A stretch of DNA of 64,000 bases from Streptomyces yatensis. GTDB taxonomy: Bacteria > Actinomycetota > Actinomycetes > Streptomycetales > Streptomycetaceae. The notes below the pieces were generated by a model, which searched no databases, was not told the DNA's origin, and saw only the letters and a list, made by a program, of their open reading frames with translations. Each line of letters begins with the position of its first letter. Positions within the stretch are counted from its first letter, which is position 1. Shown here piece by piece: positions 1 through 8,439 of this stretch. Location: positions 2,418,001 through 2,482,000 of the forward strand of contig NZ_CP072941.1 in the NCBI RefSeq assembly GCF_018069625.1, in the 5' to 3' direction. The position numbers and the translations under genes are program-made.

Positions 1-120
1 GCGGAGCCCCGGTTTCGGGGTCTGGGGCGAAGCCCCGGCTCGGGGTCTGGCGCGGAGCCCCGGTTTCGGGGTCTGGGGCGAAGCCCCGGCTCGGGGTCTG
101 GGGCGGAGCCCCGGTTTCGG
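1..120. repeat. 51-bp tandem repeat, about 2.4 copies
   Basis: Copies start at 1, 52 and 103, so the period is 51 bp. Each unit holds two roughly 25-bp half-units of the form GGGGCG(G/A)AGCCCCGG followed by TCGGGGTCT. Each half-unit can fold into a short GGGGC/GCCCC hairpin. The tail at 121-145 (gaaggggcggggtgggg, then aacagcccgccgc) reappears at 16851 and 17020, so this belongs to the same dispersed family as the array at 16.3-17.06 kb. It lies downstream of the regulator ending at 176, where it may also act as a terminator. Bases 121-175 hold nothing else recognisable. Confidence 0.85.
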
Positions 121-175
121 GAAGGGGCGGGGTGGGGAACAGCCCGCCGCAGGCGGCAGGAGTCGCCGGGCACCG

Positions 176-1630
176 CTACGCCCGCCCGAGCACCTCGTCC
201 CACGCGGTGCGCAACCGCCGCACCCCCTCCGCCAGTTCGCCGACACCCGCCACCGACGCGAAGCTCAGCCGCACATGCGGCGCGGGCGGTTCGGCGCAGA
301 AGTACGGGCCGCCGGGGGCGACGGCGACCCCGGCACGCAGCGCGGCGGCGTCCAGCGCGGTCTCGTCGGTGCCCTGGGGCAGCCGCAGCCAGAGGTGGTA
401 GCCGCCGGGCGGGACATAGCGCAGCTCCAGGGCGGGCAGTTCGCGCCGTACCGCGGTGACGAGCACCTCGCGGCGGGTGCGCAACTCGGCGGCGACGTTG
501 CGCAGATGGCGGGGCCAGGAGGGGGCGCCGACCAGTTCCAGGGCGGCCTCCTGGAGCGGGCGGGGCACGAAGAAGCTGTCGACCACCTGGATCGCGCGCA
601 GCCGCCCCAGCGCGGGGCCGCGGGCGGCGAGCGCGCCCACCCGCAGGCTGGGCGAGGTGGGCTTGGTGAGCGAGCACACATGGACCACCACCCCGTCGGG
701 GTCGTCGGCGGCGAGCGTGGGGGCCAGCGGGGGCGCGTCCTCGTGGACGAGCCGGCGGGCGAAGTCGTCCTCGACCACGAACGCGCCCGCCTCACGGGCG
801 ATCCGGATCACCTCGCGGCGCCGCTCGGAAGCGAGCATCGCCCCGGTGGGGTTCTGGAACAGCGGCTGGCAGACGAAGACCCGGGCGCCGGTCGCCCGCA
901 GCGCCTCGGCGAGCAGCTCGGGCCGGACCCCCTCGGAGTCCACCGGCACCGGGACGGGGCGCAGCCCGGAGGCGCGGGCGGCGGCGAGCACCCCGGGGTA
1001 GGTCGGGGATTCCACGAGGACGGGCGCGCCGGGCGGGGCGAGGGCGCGCAGCGCGCAGGTGAGCGCGGACTGGCCGCCCGCGGTGATCAGTACGTCGGCG
1101 GCGCCGAGGGTTCCGCCCGGCCCGCCGATCTCGCGGGCGAACCAGGCGCGCAGCTCGGGGAGCCCCTCCACCGGCGGGCGGTCCCATGCCCCGGGCCGCC
1201 GTCCGGCACGGGCCAGGGCGGCGGACAGCGCCCGCTCCGGCTGGAGCGAGGAGTGCAGATAGCCGTTGTTGAACTCCAGGATCCCGGGCGGTGGGGCGGC
1301 GAGCGTGGCCAGGACGCCCGAGGCGTCCACCGAACGCCGCACCGGCTCGCCTGCCGTCTCCACGCTCAGCGCGACCTCCTGCCAGGAGGTGTCGCCCGGC
1401 CGGGGCGCCCCGGCCCCGGGGCGGTCGGCGCGGAAGGCACCGGCGCCGGGCCGGGTGACCACCAGCCCTTCGGCGGCGAGGGCGGCGAGGGCGCGGGAGA
1501 CGGTGACCGGGCTCACCCGGTGGCGTTCGACCAGCGCACGACTGGACGGCAGCTTCTCGCCGGGTGAGTAGCGGTCCAGCTCCTTCCGCAGCGATTTCGC
1601 GAGTTCGGCCACACTGCTACGCTGTTCCAT
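176..1630 (-). CDS. MocR-type GntR regulator with aminotransferase fold
   Basis: This 484-residue protein combines an N-terminal GntR winged helix-turn-helix (residues about 5-75, including LPSSRALVERHRVSPVTVSR) with a class-I PLP aminotransferase-like domain (about 110-480). The PLP-binding lysine is in SLTKPTSPSLRVG and the tyrosine/aspartate pocket is near SPTYPG and VVEDDFARR. MocR proteins normally sense PLP or an amino-acid derivative and control a divergent neighbour. Here the neighbour is an EamA exporter sharing the start region, so control of that exporter is the natural inference. I chose the ATG at 1630 because the GntR domain begins there; longer frames upstream run antisense to the exporter. 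The effector is unknown. Confidence 0.88.
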   Translation of the reverse strand: MEQRSSVAELAKSLRKELDRYSPGEKLPSSRALVERHRVSPVTVSRALAALAAEGLVVTRPGAGAFRADRPGAGAPRPGDTSWQEVALSVETAGEPVRRSVDASGVLATLAAPPPGILEFNNGYLHSSLQPERALSAALARAGRRPGAWDRPPVEGLPELRAWFAREIGGPGGTLGAADVLITAGGQSALTCALRALAPPGAPVLVESPTYPGVLAAARASGLRPVPVPVDSEGVRPELLAEALRATGARVFVCQPLFQNPTGAMLASERRREVIRIAREAGAFVVEDDFARRLVHEDAPPLAPTLAADDPDGVVVHVCSLTKPTSPSLRVGALAARGPALGRLRAIQVVDSFFVPRPLQEAALELVGAPSWPRHLRNVAAELRTRREVLVTAVRRELPALELRYVPPGGYHLWLRLPQGTDETALDAAALRAGVAVAPGGPYFCAEPPAPHVRLSFASVAGVGELAEGVRRLRTAWDEVLGRA

Positions 1631-1671
1631 GACAGCACAGGATAGCGCTACTGATGACAGTGCGATAGCGG
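1628..1671. promoter_or_regulatory. Overlapping divergent start codons with direct-repeat operator
   Basis: The regulator's ATG (1630-1628, minus strand) and the exporter's first ATG (1629-1631, plus strand) share two bases. Inside the exporter's first codons lie two direct repeats read on the minus strand, CGCTATC at 1670-1664 and 1647-1641, each followed by CTGTCAT. Paired direct repeats are the usual form of MocR operators. On the minus strand a TATCCT -10-like hexamer (1644-1639) sits 8 nt before the regulator ATG, which would make its mRNA nearly leaderless. A GTG at 1671 is an alternative exporter start that would free the operator from coding sequence. Confidence 0.55.
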
Positions 1672-2831
1672 TGAGCGGCGGCCCCCGCAGGGGCCGGGAC
1701 GACACCGCGCGGGGCCCGGACGACACCGCCCGGGCCCGGGACAACTCCCCGTCACCGTCCGCCGCCCGCACCGGCACCGTGCTCGCCCTGCTCGGCGTGG
1801 CCGCCTTCTCCCTGACCTTCCCCGGCACCGCCTGGGCGCTCACCGGCCTCGGCCCCTGGACGGTGACCACCTGCCGAGTGGTGCTCGCCGCGCTGATCGC
1901 GGGCGGCGCGCTGGCCGCCCTGCGGGTGCCGGTGCCGGACCGCCGCCACTGGCCGGGGCTGCTGATGGTGGCGGCCGGGGTCGTCGTGGGCTTCCCGCTG
2001 CTGACCACGCTCGCCCTGCAGACCTCCACCACGGCACATGCGGCGGTGGTGGTCGGCCTGCTGCCGCTCACCACCGCCGCCCTGTCCGCCGTACGCACCG
2101 GGGTGCGGCCCTCGCGGACGTTCTGGGCGGCGGCGCTGGCCGGGGCCGCGGTGGTGATCGCCTTCGCGGTGCAGCAGAGCGGCGGCGCGCTCACCACCGG
2201 CGATCTGTATCTGTTCGGCGCGCTGCTGGTGTGCGCGGCGGGCTATACCGAAGGCGGCCGGCTGGCCGCCCATATGCCGGGCTGGCAGGTGATCGGCTGG
2301 GCGCTGGTGGGCTGTCTGCCACTGTCGGGGCCGGGCGCGGTGCTCGCGCTGTCGGCCGAGGACGTCCACCTCGGCGGCCGCGCGGTGGCCGGACTGCTGT
2401 GGCTCGCGGTGGGCTCGCAGTTCGTGGGCCTGGTGGTCTGGTACCGGGGCATGGCCGCCATCGGGGTGGCCAGGGCCAGTCAGCTCCAACTGGCCCAGCC
2501 GCTGCTCACCTTGGTGTGGTCGGTGCTGCTCCTGGGCGAGAAGCTGACCCCCGCCGCCCCGATCGCCGCCGTGGCGGTGCTGGTGTGCATCGGGGTGACG
2601 CAGCGGGCCCGGGTCCCGGCGGCGAGGTCCGTACGGACCCCGGCGGCGGCGAGCCGGGCACAGGAGCCCACGGTGGCGGACCGGAACCCCGAAGCGGCGG
2701 ACCGGATCCCCGAAGCGGCGGACCAGGCTCCCGAAACAGCGGACCGCATCCCCGAAGCGGCGGGCCTGGTCCCCGAAGCGGGGGACCGGATTCGTCCCCC
2801 GGCGGGAGCAAACCAGGACAACCAGCCATAG
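1629..2831 (+). CDS. EamA/DMT-family inner-membrane exporter
   Basis: About ten hydrophobic segments in two EamA halves, preceded by a polar, Asp/Arg-rich N-terminus (residues 1-45) and followed by a C-terminal tail (from about residue 345). The tail repeats ADRxPEA-like heptads, encoded by tandem repeats at about 2670-2800. Family members export amino acids, metabolites or drugs. The divergent MocR-type regulator suggests an amine or amino-acid substrate. The start is uncertain: ATG 1629 overlaps the regulator's own start codon, and GTG 1671 (in frame, codon 15) may be the true start because the DNA between them looks like operator. Substrate specificity cannot be read from sequence. Confidence 0.82.
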   Translation: MTAQDSATDDSAIAVSGGPRRGRDDTARGPDDTARARDNSPSPSAARTGTVLALLGVAAFSLTFPGTAWALTGLGPWTVTTCRVVLAALIAGGALAALRVPVPDRRHWPGLLMVAAGVVVGFPLLTTLALQTSTTAHAAVVVGLLPLTTAALSAVRTGVRPSRTFWAAALAGAAVVIAFAVQQSGGALTTGDLYLFGALLVCAAGYTEGGRLAAHMPGWQVIGWALVGCLPLSGPGAVLALSAEDVHLGGRAVAGLLWLAVGSQFVGLVVWYRGMAAIGVARASQLQLAQPLLTLVWSVLLLGEKLTPAAPIAAVAVLVCIGVTQRARVPAARSVRTPAAASRAQEPTVADRNPEAADRIPEAADQAPETADRIPEAAGLVPEAGDRIRPPAGANQDNQP

Positions 2832-2899
2832 ACTGGCCTCAGGGATCGCATTGCCCTCAGCAGATCCCATTGCCCTCCAGCGGACAGGAGGTCACGCAC

Positions 2900-3106
2900 A
2901 TGGAGGCGACCGTAGGCGACAAGCTGCTGGTGCACGGCAGGGTTGTCGGGATTCACGATCGTGTAGCGGAGATCATCGAAGTGCTCGGGACCGACGGGGA
3001 ACCGCCCTACCGCGTGCGTTACGAGGACGACGGACACGAGTGCCTGTTCTCCCCCGGGCCCGACTCGGTCGTCCGCCACCTGGCCGCCGGGCCCGGGCAG
3101 CGTTAG
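2900..3106 (+). CDS. DUF1918 small protein
   Basis: A 68-residue protein matching the DUF1918 pattern: a small beta-rich domain with VGDKLLVHGRVVG near the N-terminus and the YRVRYEDDGHECLFSPGPD segment towards the end. The start is supported by AGGAGG at 2886-2891, 8 nt before the ATG. The family is widespread in actinobacteria, SH3-like in appearance, and has no assigned function. It follows the exporter by 68 nt on the same strand and may be read through from it, but has its own strong ribosome-binding site. Confidence 0.85.
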   Translation: MEATVGDKLLVHGRVVGIHDRVAEIIEVLGTDGEPPYRVRYEDDGHECLFSPGPDSVVRHLAAGPGQR

Positions 3107-3124
3107 CCGGCCCGGGTCCCCGGC

Positions 3125-4357
3125 TCAGCGGGGCGGACGGACACGATGGGGATAGTGGTCGGCGACCACACGCGCCATGGCGCCGTTGCGGTCGGCGGCC
3201 ACTTCCTTGGCCGAGAAGTACACATTGCCGCGCACCTGCGGAAAGCCCTGGTCGAAGGTGAGGTGCCGGGACAGCTCCGCCGGGTCCTGCCAGGGCGCGG
3301 GCTGCGCCGGATCGCCCGCCTTGTAGAGCGCCTCGCCGATGTAGAGGTTCACCCCGGTGCCCCGGACCACCTCCGACCACCACGGGACGAGCGCGGCGTA
3401 GTCGGCGGCGGCGAAGCCGATGTTCCAGTAGACCTGCGGGACGATGTAGTCCAGCCATCCCCGCCGCACCCAGGCGCGGGTGTCCGCGTAGAGGTCGTCG
3501 TAGGTCTGCACCCCCGCCGTGGTGGCGGAGCCGAGCGGGTCGGTGGCCTGGTTGCGCCAGACGCCGAAGGGGCTGATGCCGAACCGCACCCGCCGCTTCA
3601 GCCGCTTGACGCGCACGGCCGTCTCGTACACCAGCCGGTCGATGTTGTCGCGCCGCCAGGACGCCCGGTCCGGGAAGCCCGCGCCGTAGCGCGCGTAGGC
3701 CGCGTCGTCGTCGAAGACCTGGCCGGCCACCGGATAGGGGTAGAAGTAGTCGTCCCAGTGGACGGCGTCGATGTCATAGCGCGCGACCGCGTCCAGCATG
3801 GCGTCCTGGACGAAGCGGCGGACCTCGGGCAGCCCGGGGTTGTAGTAGAGCTTCCCGCCGTACGGCACGACCCACTCGGGGTGCACCCGGGCCGGATGGG
3901 TGGGGATCAGCCGGGAGGGGTCGGTGTGGTTGGCGATCCGGTACGGGTTGAACCAGGCGTGCAGTTCGAGGCCGCGCCGGTGCGCCTCGCGCACGGCGGT
4001 GCCCAGCGGGTCCCAGCCCGGGTCCCGGCCCTGGACGCCGGTGAGGCATTCGGCCCACGGCTCGTACGGTGAGGGCCACAGCGCGTCCGCCGTCGGCCGC
4101 ACCTGGAAGACCACCGCGTTGAGCCGGCGGCGTACGGCGGTGTCGAGGAAGCTCAGCAGCTCGGCCCGCTGCGCGTCCGCGGTGAGGCCGGGTTTGGACG
4201 GCCAGTCGCGGTTGGCCACGGTGGCCAGCCACATCCCGCGGAACTCGGGCCGGTGCTCGCCGCCCCGCCCCTCCGCCAGCGCGTCCCCCGCCGTGACGGT
4301 GGCGGCCAGGGCTCCGGCGGCCGCCACCGTCAGACTTCTGCGCGTGATCGGACCCAT
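3125..4357 (-). CDS. Secreted family-10-like glycosyl hydrolase (GHL10/DUF187)
   Basis: A 410-residue protein with a probable Tat signal (ITRRSLTVAAAGALAATV, residues 4-21) and a TIM-barrel domain typical of the GHL10/DUF187 group. Motifs seen are RGMWLATVANRDWPS, FQVRPTADA, ELHAWFNPYRI, VHWDDYFYPYP and YIVPQVYWNIGF. The aspartates in HWDDYF are good candidates for active-site residues by analogy with TIM-barrel hydrolases. The family is predicted to cleave glycans but few members are characterised. The ATG at 4357 is preceded by GAGGAG. It is divergent from the xyloglucanase gene with about 340 bp between the start codons, so both may belong to a cell-wall or plant-polysaccharide response. 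Confidence 0.85.
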   Translation of the reverse strand: MGPITRRSLTVAAAGALAATVTAGDALAEGRGGEHRPEFRGMWLATVANRDWPSKPGLTADAQRAELLSFLDTAVRRRLNAVVFQVRPTADALWPSPYEPWAECLTGVQGRDPGWDPLGTAVREAHRRGLELHAWFNPYRIANHTDPSRLIPTHPARVHPEWVVPYGGKLYYNPGLPEVRRFVQDAMLDAVARYDIDAVHWDDYFYPYPVAGQVFDDDAAYARYGAGFPDRASWRRDNIDRLVYETAVRVKRLKRRVRFGISPFGVWRNQATDPLGSATTAGVQTYDDLYADTRAWVRRGWLDYIVPQVYWNIGFAAADYAALVPWWSEVVRGTGVNLYIGEALYKAGDPAQPAPWQDPAELSRHLTFDQGFPQVRGNVYFSAKEVAADRNGAMARVVADHYPHRVRPPR

Positions 4358-4582
4358 GCCCAAACTCCTCGCCTCGGTCGTGTCGCCAACGTAGCGCCGC
4401 CGCCCACCACCGGCCGGGACCGTGGCCTCAGGAGGCCGTCTCCCTTCCGGCCCCGGCAAGGCAGCGCGCCGGAGGAGGCAACTCCCGCTGATGATGGGGC
4501 CCTTGTGGGGCACCCGGCAATGCCTATCGCGAATCCCGGCCGCGGAAGCCCAACACCCCTTGAGTAGCGCTTGACTTCACCC

Positions 4583-4640
4583 TTCTCGCACGGCCATCCG
4601 GCCGCTAGCATCGGATGACGCACGCATGGGAGCGCTCCCA
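4583..4640 (+). promoter_or_regulatory. CebR-type operator (4627-4640) and probable promoter of xyloglucanase
   Basis: TGGGAGCGCTCCCA at 4627-4640 is a perfect 14-bp palindrome identical to the published core of the CebR box, the operator of the Streptomyces cello-oligosaccharide repressor. It lies 61 bp before the GTG start. A weak promoter-like pair, TTCTCG at 4583-4588 and TAGCAT at 4606-4611 with 17-bp spacing, would put the operator at about +9 to +22, a repressing position. The rest of the 4358-4700 intergenic region shows no other clear element. Confidence 0.85.
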
Positions 4641-4700
4641 AACAGCCGGCCCGCAGGGCCCGTACCCCTCACCACCCCCACGTCCGGAGAGGAAGTTCCC

Positions 4701-7019
4701 GTGCGCAGCAAAGGCAGCAGACCGCTCGGCGCGCTCATGGCCGCGCTGGCACTCGTCGGCGGCTTACTCACCACCGCCGCCTCCCCCGCGGCGGCCCGTC
4801 CCGAACCGCCCCCCGCCCGGGCCACCGCCCAGGCCGACGCCGCCACCTGGAAGAACGTCCGCGTGGACGGCGGCGGCTTCGTCCCCGGCATCGTCTTCAA
4901 CCGCAAGGAGCGGAACCTCGCCTACGCCCGCACCGATATCGGCGGGGCGTACCGCTGGGACCAGTCCGGCAAGCGGTGGGTGCCGCTGCTGGACTCGCTG
5001 GACTGGGACCACTGGGGCTGGACCGGGGTGGTGAGCCTGGCCAGCGACTCCGTGGATCCCGACAAGGTCTATGTGGCGGCCGGTACGTACACCAACAGCT
5101 GGGACCCGGGCAACGGCGCCATCCTGCGCTCGTCCGACCGGGGCGCGAGCTGGCAGTCCACCACCCTCCCCTTCAAGCTGGGCGGCAATATGCCCGGCCG
5201 CGGCATGGGGGAACGGCTGGCGGTCGACCCGAACAGGAACAGCGTGCTCTACCTCGGCGCGCCGAGCGGCAACGGGCTGTGGCGCTCCACCGACTCCGGG
5301 GTCACCTGGTCGAAGGTGACGTCCTTCCCCAATCCCGGCACCTACGTCCAGGACGCGAGCGACACCAGCGGCTATCTGAGCGACAACCAGGGCGTGGTGT
5401 GGGTGACCTTCGACGAGCGCACCGGTTCTTCCGGCAGCGCGACGAAGACCGTCTACGTGGGCGTGGCCGACAAGAACAACACCGTCTACCGCTCGACGGA
5501 CGCGGGCGCCACCTGGTCGCGGGTGGCCGGGCAGCCGACCGGCTACCTCTCCCACAAGGGCGTCCTCGATACGAAGAACGGCTTTCTGTACCTGACCACC
5601 AGCGACAAGGGCGGCCCGTACGACGGGGAGAAGGGCCAGGTGTGGCGGTACACCACGGCCACCGGGGAGTGGAAGAACATCAGCCCCATGACGGACGCCG
5701 ACACCTACTTCGGCTACAGCGGGCTCACGGTGGACCGGCAAAGGCCCGGCACGCTGATGGTGACCGGCTACAGCTCCTGGTGGCCGGACACCCAGATCTT
5801 CCGCTCCACCGACTCCGGCGCCACCTGGACCCGGGCCTGGGACTTCACCAGCTATCCCAACCGGTCCCTCCGCTACACCCAGGACGTCTCATCCGTCCCC
5901 TGGCTGACCTTCGGCGCCAACCCCTCCCCGCCCGAAGTGACCCCGAAGCTGGGCTGGATGACCGAGGCGCTGGAGATCGACCCGTTCGACTCCCGCCGGA
6001 TGATGTACGGCACCGGCGCGATGGTCTACGGCACGGAGAACCTCGCGAACTGGGACACGGGCGGCACCATCACCATCACCCCCATGGTCAAGGGCCTGGA
6101 GGAGACGGCGGTCAACGATCTGGCCAGCCCGCCCACCGGCGCCCCGCTGCTCAGCGCGCTCGGTGACATCGGGGGCTTCCGCCACACCGATCTCGACGCG
6201 GTGCCCGCGAGGATGTACACCTCGCCGACGTTCACCACGACCACCAGCCTGGACTACGCCGAGACCAACGCGAACACCGTGGTCCGGGTGGGCAACAACG
6301 ACTCCGCCCCGCGGATCGCCTTCTCGACCGACAACGGCGCCAACTGGTTCCAGGGCAGCGAGCCGTCCGGGGTCACCGGCGGCGGCACGGTGGCCGCGGC
6401 GGCCGACGGCAGCGGCTTCGTCTGGGCCCCGGAGGGCACCTCGGCCGTCTACCACACCACCGGTTTCGGCACCTCGTGGTCGGCGTCGAGCGGCATCCCG
6501 GCCGGGGCGGTCGTGGAGTCCGACCGCAAGAACCCCAAGAAGTTCTACGGCTTCAAGGCGGGCACCTTCTACGTCTCCACCGACGGGGGCGCCACCTTCA
6601 CCGCCAGGGCGTCCTCCGGGCTGCCGGCCGACGGCCCGGTGCGGTTCAAGGCGCTGCCGGGCGCCGAGGGCGACATCTGGCTGGCGGGCGGCAGTACGGC
6701 CGGGGCCTACGGGCTGTGGCACTCCACGGACTCCGGCACGACCTTCAGCAAGCTGAGCGCCGTCCAGCAGGCGGACACCATCGGCTTCGGCAAGGCGGCG
6801 CCGGGCGCCTCGTACCAGGCGCTCTACACCAGCGCGAAGATCGGCGGGGTGCGCGGCATCTTCCGCTCCACCGACGCCGGGGCGAGCTGGACCCGGATCA
6901 ACGACGACGCCCACCAGTGGGGCTGGACGGGCGCCTCGATCACCGGCGACCCACGGGTCTACGGCCGGGTCTACGTGGCCACCAACGGCCGCGGCATCCT
7001 GCGCGGCGACGCCTCGTGA
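4701..7019 (+). CDS. Secreted GH74 xyloglucanase
   Basis: A 772-residue secreted endoglucanase of the GH74 family, a double seven-bladed propeller that cuts xyloglucan. The signal peptide runs to about residue 33 (ALMAALALVGGLLTTAASPAAA). YARTDIGGAYRW holds the first catalytic aspartate (about D79), and the second is in EIDPFDSRRMMYGTGA (about D427). Many BNR/Asp-box repeats of the form RSTDSGATW occur. No carbohydrate-binding module follows the catalytic domain. I chose GTG 4701 because GGAGAGGAAG lies just upstream and because an earlier ATG (4626) overlaps the CebR operator. Codon 22, inside the signal peptide, is TTA (4764-4766), so translation should need the bldA tRNA. Confidence 0.92.
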   Translation: MRSKGSRPLGALMAALALVGGLLTTAASPAAARPEPPPARATAQADAATWKNVRVDGGGFVPGIVFNRKERNLAYARTDIGGAYRWDQSGKRWVPLLDSLDWDHWGWTGVVSLASDSVDPDKVYVAAGTYTNSWDPGNGAILRSSDRGASWQSTTLPFKLGGNMPGRGMGERLAVDPNRNSVLYLGAPSGNGLWRSTDSGVTWSKVTSFPNPGTYVQDASDTSGYLSDNQGVVWVTFDERTGSSGSATKTVYVGVADKNNTVYRSTDAGATWSRVAGQPTGYLSHKGVLDTKNGFLYLTTSDKGGPYDGEKGQVWRYTTATGEWKNISPMTDADTYFGYSGLTVDRQRPGTLMVTGYSSWWPDTQIFRSTDSGATWTRAWDFTSYPNRSLRYTQDVSSVPWLTFGANPSPPEVTPKLGWMTEALEIDPFDSRRMMYGTGAMVYGTENLANWDTGGTITITPMVKGLEETAVNDLASPPTGAPLLSALGDIGGFRHTDLDAVPARMYTSPTFTTTTSLDYAETNANTVVRVGNNDSAPRIAFSTDNGANWFQGSEPSGVTGGGTVAAAADGSGFVWAPEGTSAVYHTTGFGTSWSASSGIPAGAVVESDRKNPKKFYGFKAGTFYVSTDGGATFTARASSGLPADGPVRFKALPGAEGDIWLAGGSTAGAYGLWHSTDSGTTFSKLSAVQQADTIGFGKAAPGASYQALYTSAKIGGVRGIFRSTDAGASWTRINDDAHQWGWTGASITGDPRVYGRVYVATNGRGILRGDAS

Positions 7020-7055
7020 CCGTGGTGTGAGAGCCCCGTGCACACGGCGGGGACG

Positions 7056-7095
7056 GGGGCGGGCCGGGGCCGGATTCCCGGCCCCGGCCCGCCCC
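7056..7095 (+). terminator. Very strong hairpin after xyloglucanase gene
   Basis: Two perfect 18-bp arms (GGGGCGGGCCGGGGCCGG at 7056-7073 and its complement at 7078-7095) around a four-base ATTC loop, 37 nt after the stop codon. There is no T-run, as is usual in high-GC actinobacteria. It isolates the xyloglucanase transcript from the dehydrogenase gene downstream. Confidence 0.85.
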
Positions 7096-7173
7096 GCGCC
7101 GATAACCGGAGGGTAACGTCTGGGGCGACAGGGGGACGACACAACGGACAGTTGGACCAGCGAAAGGCACGAT

Positions 7174-8031
7174 GTGACCGACATCGAACGCGTCGGAGTG
7201 GTGGGCTGTGGCCAGATGGGCGCGGGCATCGCGGAGGTGTGCGCCCGATCCGGCCTGGAGGTCATGGTCGCGGAGACCACCGGCGAGGCCCTGGAGATAG
7301 GGCGCACCCGGCTGACCAACTCCCTCGGCAAGGCCGCGGAACGCGGCAAGATCACCGAGGAGCAGCGCGACGCGACGCTGGACCGGCTGAGCTTCACCAC
7401 CGACCTGGGGGAATTCGCCGACCGTGACCTCGTGATCGAGGCGGTCGTCGAGAATGAGCAGGTCAAGACCGAGATCTTCCAGGTCCTCGACCAGGTGGTG
7501 ACCCGCCCGGACGCGATCCTCGCCTCCAACACCTCCTCCATCCCGCTGGTCAAGCTGGCCGTCGCCACCTCCCGGCCGGACCAGGTGATCGGCATCCACT
7601 TCTTCAACCCGGCGCCGGTGCAGGCGCTGGTGGAGCTGATCCCGGCGCTCACCACAGGTGAGGAGACCATCAAGCGCACCGAGGCGCTGGTCCACGACGT
7701 CCTGGACAAACACGCCATCCGCGCGCAGGACCGCGCGGGGTTCGTGGTCAACGCGCTGCTCATCCCGTATCTGCTCTCCGCCATCCGGATGTTCGAGTCC
7801 GGGATCGCCAGCCGCGAGGACATCGACAACGGCATGGAGATGGGCTGTGCCCATCCGATGGGCCCGCTGAAGCTGTCCGATCTGATCGGCCTGGACACGA
7901 TCGCGGCGATCGCCGACTCGATGTACGCCGAGTACAAGGAGCCGCTGTACGCCGCTCCTCCGCTGCTGCTGCGGATGGTGGACGCGGGCCGGATGGGACG
8001 CAAGTCGGGCTCGGGCTTCTACACGTACTGA
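7174..8031 (+). CDS. 3-hydroxybutyryl-CoA / 3-hydroxyacyl-CoA dehydrogenase
   Basis: A 285-residue NAD(P)-dependent dehydrogenase that interconverts acetoacetyl-CoA and 3-hydroxybutyryl-CoA. The N-terminal Rossmann motif is GVVGCGQMGAGIAEV (residues about 6-20). The catalytic region includes ASNTSSIPLVKLA and the histidine of GIHFFNPAPVQALVE. The C-terminal helical domain contains the family segment DRAGFVVNALLIPYL. Length and domain order match monofunctional Hbd/FadB2 proteins. The start is GTG 7174 with GAAAGG upstream. It stands alone between a strong terminator and an accessory island. Roles in fatty-acid oxidation, butyrate metabolism or polyketide precursor supply are all possible. Confidence 0.9.
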   Translation: MTDIERVGVVGCGQMGAGIAEVCARSGLEVMVAETTGEALEIGRTRLTNSLGKAAERGKITEEQRDATLDRLSFTTDLGEFADRDLVIEAVVENEQVKTEIFQVLDQVVTRPDAILASNTSSIPLVKLAVATSRPDQVIGIHFFNPAPVQALVELIPALTTGEETIKRTEALVHDVLDKHAIRAQDRAGFVVNALLIPYLLSAIRMFESGIASREDIDNGMEMGCAHPMGPLKLSDLIGLDTIAAIADSMYAEYKEPLYAAPPLLLRMVDAGRMGRKSGSGFYTY

Positions 8032-8039
8032 TGACCAGC

Positions 8040-8326
8040 GCTGACACCCGCTCGAAGAGGTAGCCCGCAGGTCTCTGCGGACATCAGTAGGGCGGCCATC
8101 CCCGACCACGGACAGCCGCCCCTACCGAGGATCGTGCCGTTCACCCGCACGGTCCGGCCGCCGGTGGGTGAGCGCATCTGGACGATGACATGCGGGGCAC
8201 GGGCCATACGCCCAGCCTGGTGCCACACCTCGGCGCGCGCACCCCCAGGCCAGCCCCCGTGCGCCCTACCGCACACCCCAAGCCCGCGCCACCATGGCCC
8301 TCACTTCAACGAGACGAGGGAGCGCC
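8040..8326. other. Gene-poor boundary, possible small-protein remnant
   Basis: No intact gene seen. On the minus strand about 8130-8215 encodes APHVIVQMRSPTGG followed by RTVRVNGTILGR. This resembles the N-terminus of a small conserved Streptomyces protein, but it runs into unrelated sequence, so it may be a fragment. An inverted repeat TAGGGCGGC/GCCGCCCCTA lies at about 8090-8127. This is the left edge of the accessory island. Confidence 0.3.
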
Positions 8327-8434
8327 ATGGGCAAGCACAGCGGCAAGCCGGACGTAGCCGAAGGCGACGGGCACAAGCCCGACAAGCCCATCCCTCCAGC
8401 CCAGCCGACCCCACCCAGGCCCCAGCCGAAGTAG
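8327..8434 (+). CDS. 35-residue Lys/Pro/Asp-rich peptide, candidate RiPP precursor
   Basis: The reading frame starts at ATG 8327, after GACGAGGGAG, and gives a 35-residue peptide beginning MGKHSGKPDVAEGDGHKPDK and ending PTPPRPQPK. It has no hydrophobic segment, is rich in Lys, His, Gly and Pro, and carries three aspartates (positions 9, 14 and 19), two of them in KPD repeats and one in the aspartimide-prone pair DG. The stop codon ends 5 nt before the ATG of a PIMT-type methyltransferase, so the two are translationally coupled. Two-gene aspartimide RiPPs (imiditides) have this organisation. That the peptide is a modification substrate is inference; it could also be a leader peptide. Confidence 0.6.
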   Translation: MGKHSGKPDVAEGDGHKPDKPIPPAQPTPPRPQPK

Positions 8435-8439
8435 GCGGC

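Noticed and set aside
1..120. Possible CRISPR array
   Set aside because: The repeats are tandem without unique spacers, and no cas gene is present. The same applies to 25645-26100 and 54572-54627.
8019..8276. An 85-residue minus-strand protein
   Set aside because: Only about 25 residues look conserved, and the frame runs into the dehydrogenase end. It is recorded as a possible fragment in the spacer.
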